NCBI GenBank assembly: GCA_047975765.1
Contig: JBKEEF010000002.1
Span: 248,001 to 312,000 of the forward strand
Source: JAQWBS01 sp047975765
Lineage (GTDB): Bacteria; Pseudomonadota; Alphaproteobacteria; RF32; CAG-239
Direction of reading: 5' to 3'
Length of the DNA: 64,000 nucleotides
The position numbers were made by a program, and so were the translations under genes. Shown here piece after piece: positions 60,912 to 64,000 of the stretch. Positions within the stretch are counted from its first letter, which is position 1. Each line of letters opens with the position of its first letter. A model generated the notes under the pieces. The model saw only the letters and a list, made by a program, of their open reading frames with translations, searched no databases and was not told where the DNA came from.

Positions 60912-62897
60912 TTATATATCCAGATCGTTAACGAATTTTGCTTTTTCAATAATAAAGTTAAAACGAGGTTCAGGGTTTTTACCCATAAGCCTGTCTACCA
61001 TTCTTCTTGTTTCAAACGCATATTCACGACTTTCTTCAGTCATATTGTTTGGGATAAGAACTTTGAGCAAGGTACGACGCTTCTTGTCCATTGTTGTTTC
61101 TTTGAGTTGCATTGCACTCATTTCACCTAAACCTTTAAAGCGAGAAATTTCTGGCTTACTGTTGCCTTTAAATTCTTTGGCTAAGATTCTATCTTTATCT
61201 TCATCATCAATGGCATAGAAAATTTTACTACCATTAGCAACCTTATAAAGAGGAGGGGTTGCAATATAGAGATGTCCACCTTCAATAAGTTTTGGCATTT
61301 GTTGATAGAAGAATGTCATCAGAAGAGAAGCGATAAGTGCGCCATCTACGTGCGCATCGGTCATGATAATTACTTTTTCATAACGTAAATTATCTTCTTT
61401 GAAATTATCTTTCGTGCCACAGCCTAAGGCTTCAACCAAATCTTTGATTTCTTGATTTTGAAGAATCTTTTCCAAAGATGCACTCGCAACGTTTAAGATT
61501 TTTCCTTTCAACGGAAGAATTGCTTGAGTTACACGGTCACGTCCTTGTTTTGCTGAACCGCCAGCCGAGTCGCCCTCAACAATAAAAATTTCAGTGTCGT
61601 GAGGTTCGTTTTGTGAGCAATCTGCCAGTTTTCCAGGAAGTCTAAGCCTTTTTGTTGGTGTCTTACGATTTTGAACTTTTTCTTCTTTCTTTTTCTTTCT
61701 AGCTTCAGCACGTTCAATCACATATTCAATGAGTGCATTCGCATTTTCCATATCGGAAGTGAGCCAGTGGTCAAAAGAGTCTTTAATTGCTTGTTCAACT
61801 AGACGAGTCGCTTTCGCTGAAGTGAGTTTGTCTTTTGTTTGTCCTTGAAATTGTGGGTCACGAATGAAAAGAGAAAGAATGATTGCAGAATCGCTCAAAA
61901 AATCTTCTGCCGTAATTTGAGCAGCTTTCTTGATGTTTGCCATTTCGCCATATTCTTTTAGCCCGCGAAGTAGAGCCGTTTTAAACCCAAGCTCGTGCGT
62001 TCCGCCTTGTGGTGTAATGACTGTATTACAGTAAGAATAAGTGAAACCATTTTCATCTAATGGCCAAGTAATTGCCCATTCAACTTTTCCTTCGTCATTC
62101 GCAAGATCAGATTCACCAAAGAAAACATTGCGATTGATTGTTTCTTTTTGACCAATTTGATAATCTAAAAAGTCTTTTAGTCCATTAGGAAAATGAAGTT
62201 CTGCTTCAAGTGGTGTTAAATCATTTTCAGAAATAACTTCAGAAGCACATTTCCAAAAGATTTTAATTCCTTTAAATAGAAAAGCTTTTGAACGAGACAT
62301 ACGATAAATTTTGCTTGGGATAAGCTTAGAACCTTCTCCAAAAATTTCTTCGTCAGGATGGAACGTAATAGATGTTCCTTTGCGAGTCGTATTACTTATA
62401 AATTCCAATTCTCCTTGAGGAACGCCTTTGCTATAAACTTGACGATAGAGTTTCTTTTCTCTCGCAATTTCCACAACAAGCTTATCAGAAAGAGCGTTAA
62501 CAACAGAAAGCCCAACCCCGTGGAGACCACCTGATACTTTATATGCATTTCCACCAAATTTTCCACCAGAGTGAAGTGTTGTTAAAATGACTTCTAAAGC
62601 AGATTTATTAGGATATTTTGGGTGAGGATCAATTGGAATACCTCGTCCATTGTCAACAATGGTCACGGAGTAGTCGGCATTTAGCATAACATCAATACGG
62701 TTCGCATATCCTGCAACAGCTTCATCCATAGAGTTATCCAAAATTTCGGCAACAAGGTGGTGTAGGGCTTGTTCGTCAACACCGCCGATATACATTCCAG
62801 GGCGGTGACGAACAGGCTCTAAGCCTTCCAAAACTTGAATACTTTGTGCTGAATATTCATCGCTGTTAGGAATTGTAATTTCAAATAAATCTGACAT
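60912..62897 (-). CDS. parE: DNA topoisomerase IV subunit B
   Basis: A type II topoisomerase subunit of about 661 residues that unlinks chromosomes with ParC. RPGMYIGG, EILDNSMDEA and DNGRGIP form the ATPase site; [13 protein letters not shown] and DAHVDGALIASLL the TOPRIM domain (the Gyr[10 protein letters not shown] is replaced as usual in ParE); the end is KGLGEMS. It is shorter than GyrB at 15413, lacking the insert before the C-terminus. Start: the ATG 62897 has GGAG nearby; an ATG at 62930 without ribosome site is the alternative. Confidence 0.95.
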   Translation of the reverse strand: MSDLFEITIPNSDEYSAQSIQVLEGLEPVRHRPGMYIGGVDEQALHHLVAEILDNSMDEAVAGYANRIDVMLNADYSVTIVDNGRGIPIDPHPKYPNKSALEVILTTLHSGGKFGGNAYKVSGGLHGVGLSVVNALSDKLVVEIAREKKLYRQVYSKGVPQGELEFISNTTRKGTSITFHPDEEIFGEGSKLIPSKIYRMSRSKAFLFKGIKIFWKCASEVISENDLTPLEAELHFPNGLKDFLDYQIGQKETINRNVFFGESDLANDEGKVEWAITWPLDENGFTYSYCNTVITPQGGTHELGFKTALLRGLKEYGEMANIKKAAQITAEDFLSDSAIILSLFIRDPQFQGQTKDKLTSAKATRLVEQAIKDSFDHWLTSDMENANALIEYVIERAEARKKKKEEKVQNRKTPTKRLRLPGKLADCSQNEPHDTEIFIVEGDSAGGSAKQGRDRVTQAILPLKGKILNVASASLEKILQNQEIKDLVEALGCGTKDNFKEDNLRYEKVIIMTDAHVDGALIASLLMTFFYQQMPKLIEGGHLYIATPPLYKVANGSKIFYAIDDEDKDRILAKEFKGNSKPEISRFKGLGEMSAMQLKETTMDKKRRTLLKVLIPNNMTEESREYAFETRRMVDRLMGKNPEPRFNFIIEKAKFVNDLDI

Positions 62898-62996
62898 GTC
62901 TCTCCAGTTTGTTAGTTCGTTCTTTTTCATTAAAAAATTATAAGCTGTGATAGTAATATCAAAAATAAAAACAAAAATACAGTATTTTTAAAAAAA

Positions 62997-63026
62997 TTGT
63001 TGCAATTATCTGAATAACCATATAGA
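62997..63026 (+). promoter_or_regulatory. Putative rpsB promoter
   Basis: TTGTTG (62997-63002), 18 bp, TATAGA (63021-63026). It leaves a leader of about 147 nt. Confidence 0.5.
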
Positions 63027-63034
63027 AAGACACT

Positions 63035-63165
63035 CGAAAGCAACTCATTTGAGTCGTTTTCTTAACAAAACACATGCAAAGCTGGCGATTTTGGGGAGTT
63101 CCCACTGTTTCGCTCTGGTGCTTCGAGAGAAGTTTATACTTTGCAGAGGATTAACCGGAAAATAT
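63035..63165 (+). promoter_or_regulatory. Structured rpsB leader (candidate S2 autoregulatory element)
   Basis: The leader is more GC-rich than other gaps here and has local pairs: ACTC around CGAAAGCAACTCATTTGAGT, GGGGAGTTCCC, CCACTG/CTGGTG-type and CTTCGAGAGAAG. Ribosomal protein S2 represses its own leader in other proteobacteria; a similar role is inferred. Confidence 0.4.
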
Positions 63166-63179
63166 AAGGATATATAAAT

Positions 63180-63983
63180 ATGTCACTTCCGACTTTTAAT
63201 TTGCGTCAAATGATGGAAGCAGGCGTTCACTTCGGACACCATGCTCGTCGTTGGAACCCTAAAATGTCTCAATACATTTATGGAAAAAAAGATAATATTC
63301 ACATTATCGATCTTCAAAAAACTTACCCAATGTTCTACTCTGCTTTGGCAATTGCTAAAGAAGTAGCTTCTAATGGTGGTAAAGTTCTTTTCGTTGGTAC
63401 AAAAAGGCAAGCTCAAGATATCGTTAAACAACATGCTGAAAGATGTGGTCAATACTACGTTAATTATCGTTGGTTGGGTGGTATGTTGACAAACTGGAAA
63501 ACAATCTACAAGTCAATTTCTCGTTTGGTTAAATTGAACAACATGTTCGAAAAAAACGAAACAGAAGGTTACACTAAAAAAGAATTGCTTAACTTGAAAA
63601 AAGAACAAGGCAAACTTCAACAAGAATTAGGCGGTATTATGTCTATGGGTGGTCAACCTGATTTGATCTTCATTGTTGACGTAACTAAAGAAGACTTGGC
63701 TGTTAAAGAAGCTAAGAAATTGGGTATTCCAGTTGTTGGTATTTGTGATACAAACTCAGATCCTGAAATTGTTGACTATCCAGTTCCTGGTAATGATGAC
63801 GCAATTCGTGCAATTAACTTCTACTGCGACATGGTTGCAAGTGCTGTTTTGGATGGTATCCAAGCAGAAGTTGCTGCTCAAGGTGTTAGAGTTGAAGAAT
63901 TTGCTGATGGCGAATCTAAAGTAGCAAAAAAAAGAACTTCAAAAAAAGCTAAAGAAGAAGTTCAAGCTGCAGACGAAGAATAA
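63180..63983 (+). CDS. rpsB: 30S ribosomal protein S2
   Basis: A 267-residue ribosomal protein. MEAGVHFGHHARRWNPKM, FVGTKRQAQDIV, YRWLGGMLTNW and GICDTNSDP are diagnostic. A Lys/Ala/Glu-rich tail extends the C-terminus, as in many Alphaproteobacteria. AAGGAT precedes the ATG. The next gene (normally tsf) would lie beyond the window. Confidence 0.98.
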   Translation: MSLPTFNLRQMMEAGVHFGHHARRWNPKMSQYIYGKKDNIHIIDLQKTYPMFYSALAIAKEVASNGGKVLFVGTKRQAQDIVKQHAERCGQYYVNYRWLGGMLTNWKTIYKSISRLVKLNNMFEKNETEGYTKKELLNLKKEQGKLQQELGGIMSMGGQPDLIFIVDVTKEDLAVKEAKKLGIPVVGICDTNSDPEIVDYPVPGNDDAIRAINFYCDMVASAVLDGIQAEVAAQGVRVEEFADGESKVAKKRTSKKAKEEVQAADEE

Positions 63984-64000
63984 GATATAGTTTTTAATTA

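Overview
The window reads as chromosome of a low-GC Gram-negative Alphaproteobacterium, probably a host- or gut-associated uncultured lineage. The evidence is: porin, LolA, lipoproteins and an outer-membrane-type CtpA/EnvC set; the alphaproteobacterial gene orders gpmI-envC-ctpA-yibQ and mutM-enoyl-CoA hydratase-rpsT-dnaA; a mannose-type EIIA plus HPr pair; and AT-rich intergenic DNA full of short T-tailed hairpins. The species assignment is inference; no rRNA is present.

Layout. 1-7010 (minus) is a cell-envelope block: yibQ-like deacetylase (cut by the window edge), ctpA, an EnvC-like activator, gpmI and a class A PBP. 7092-10786 holds two small unknown genes and polA. 10836-15279 is accessory: a palindromic repeat, a large unknown protein with peptidoglycan-binding-like repeats, a membrane protein, a frameshifted gene remnant and two tandem alpha/beta hydrolases. 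15413-21489 carries gyrB, a porin, an orphan response regulator and an unknown membrane protein. 21533-31983 (minus) is housekeeping: xthA, lolA, a tiny basic protein, an adenine methyltransferase, HPr/EIIA, recF-dnaN-dnaA, rpsT, enoyl-CoA hydratase, mutM. 32063-42822 mixes tsaB, a kinase-less PAS protein, two TPR proteins, a Lon-like protease and a LMW phosphatase. 43064-48340 holds ihfB, lapA, accD, a type 2 thymidine phosphorylase homologue and heat-shock-promoted dnaK. 48363-50843 has a second palindromic repeat, a structured-RNA candidate and small secreted or lipoprotein genes.

51047-58042 is the main accessory region: a tRNA-Arg(ACG) gene whose 3' end hosts a 6.9-kb island bounded by 13-bp direct repeats. 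It carries a large serine recombinase, a nonsense-interrupted gene, a lipoprotein, a promoter-structured RNA-terminator cassette, and a minus-strand operon resembling ABC-three-component (ABC-3C) anti-phage systems: a DUF4297-like nuclease, two small middle proteins, and an SMC-like zinc-hook ATPase that is frameshifted. Integration replaced the 3' end of the recombinase gene with antisense tRNA sequence; the original end is still visible at the other boundary.

58289-63983 returns to chromosome: a second tiny basic protein, DUF805, apt with a nucleosidase, a small lipoprotein, parE, and rpsB with a structured leader.

All family names come from reading motifs by eye, not from searches. Three reading-frame lesions (13.3 kb, 53.5 kb, 56.05 kb) may be real decay or, for the two T-run cases, sequencing error.
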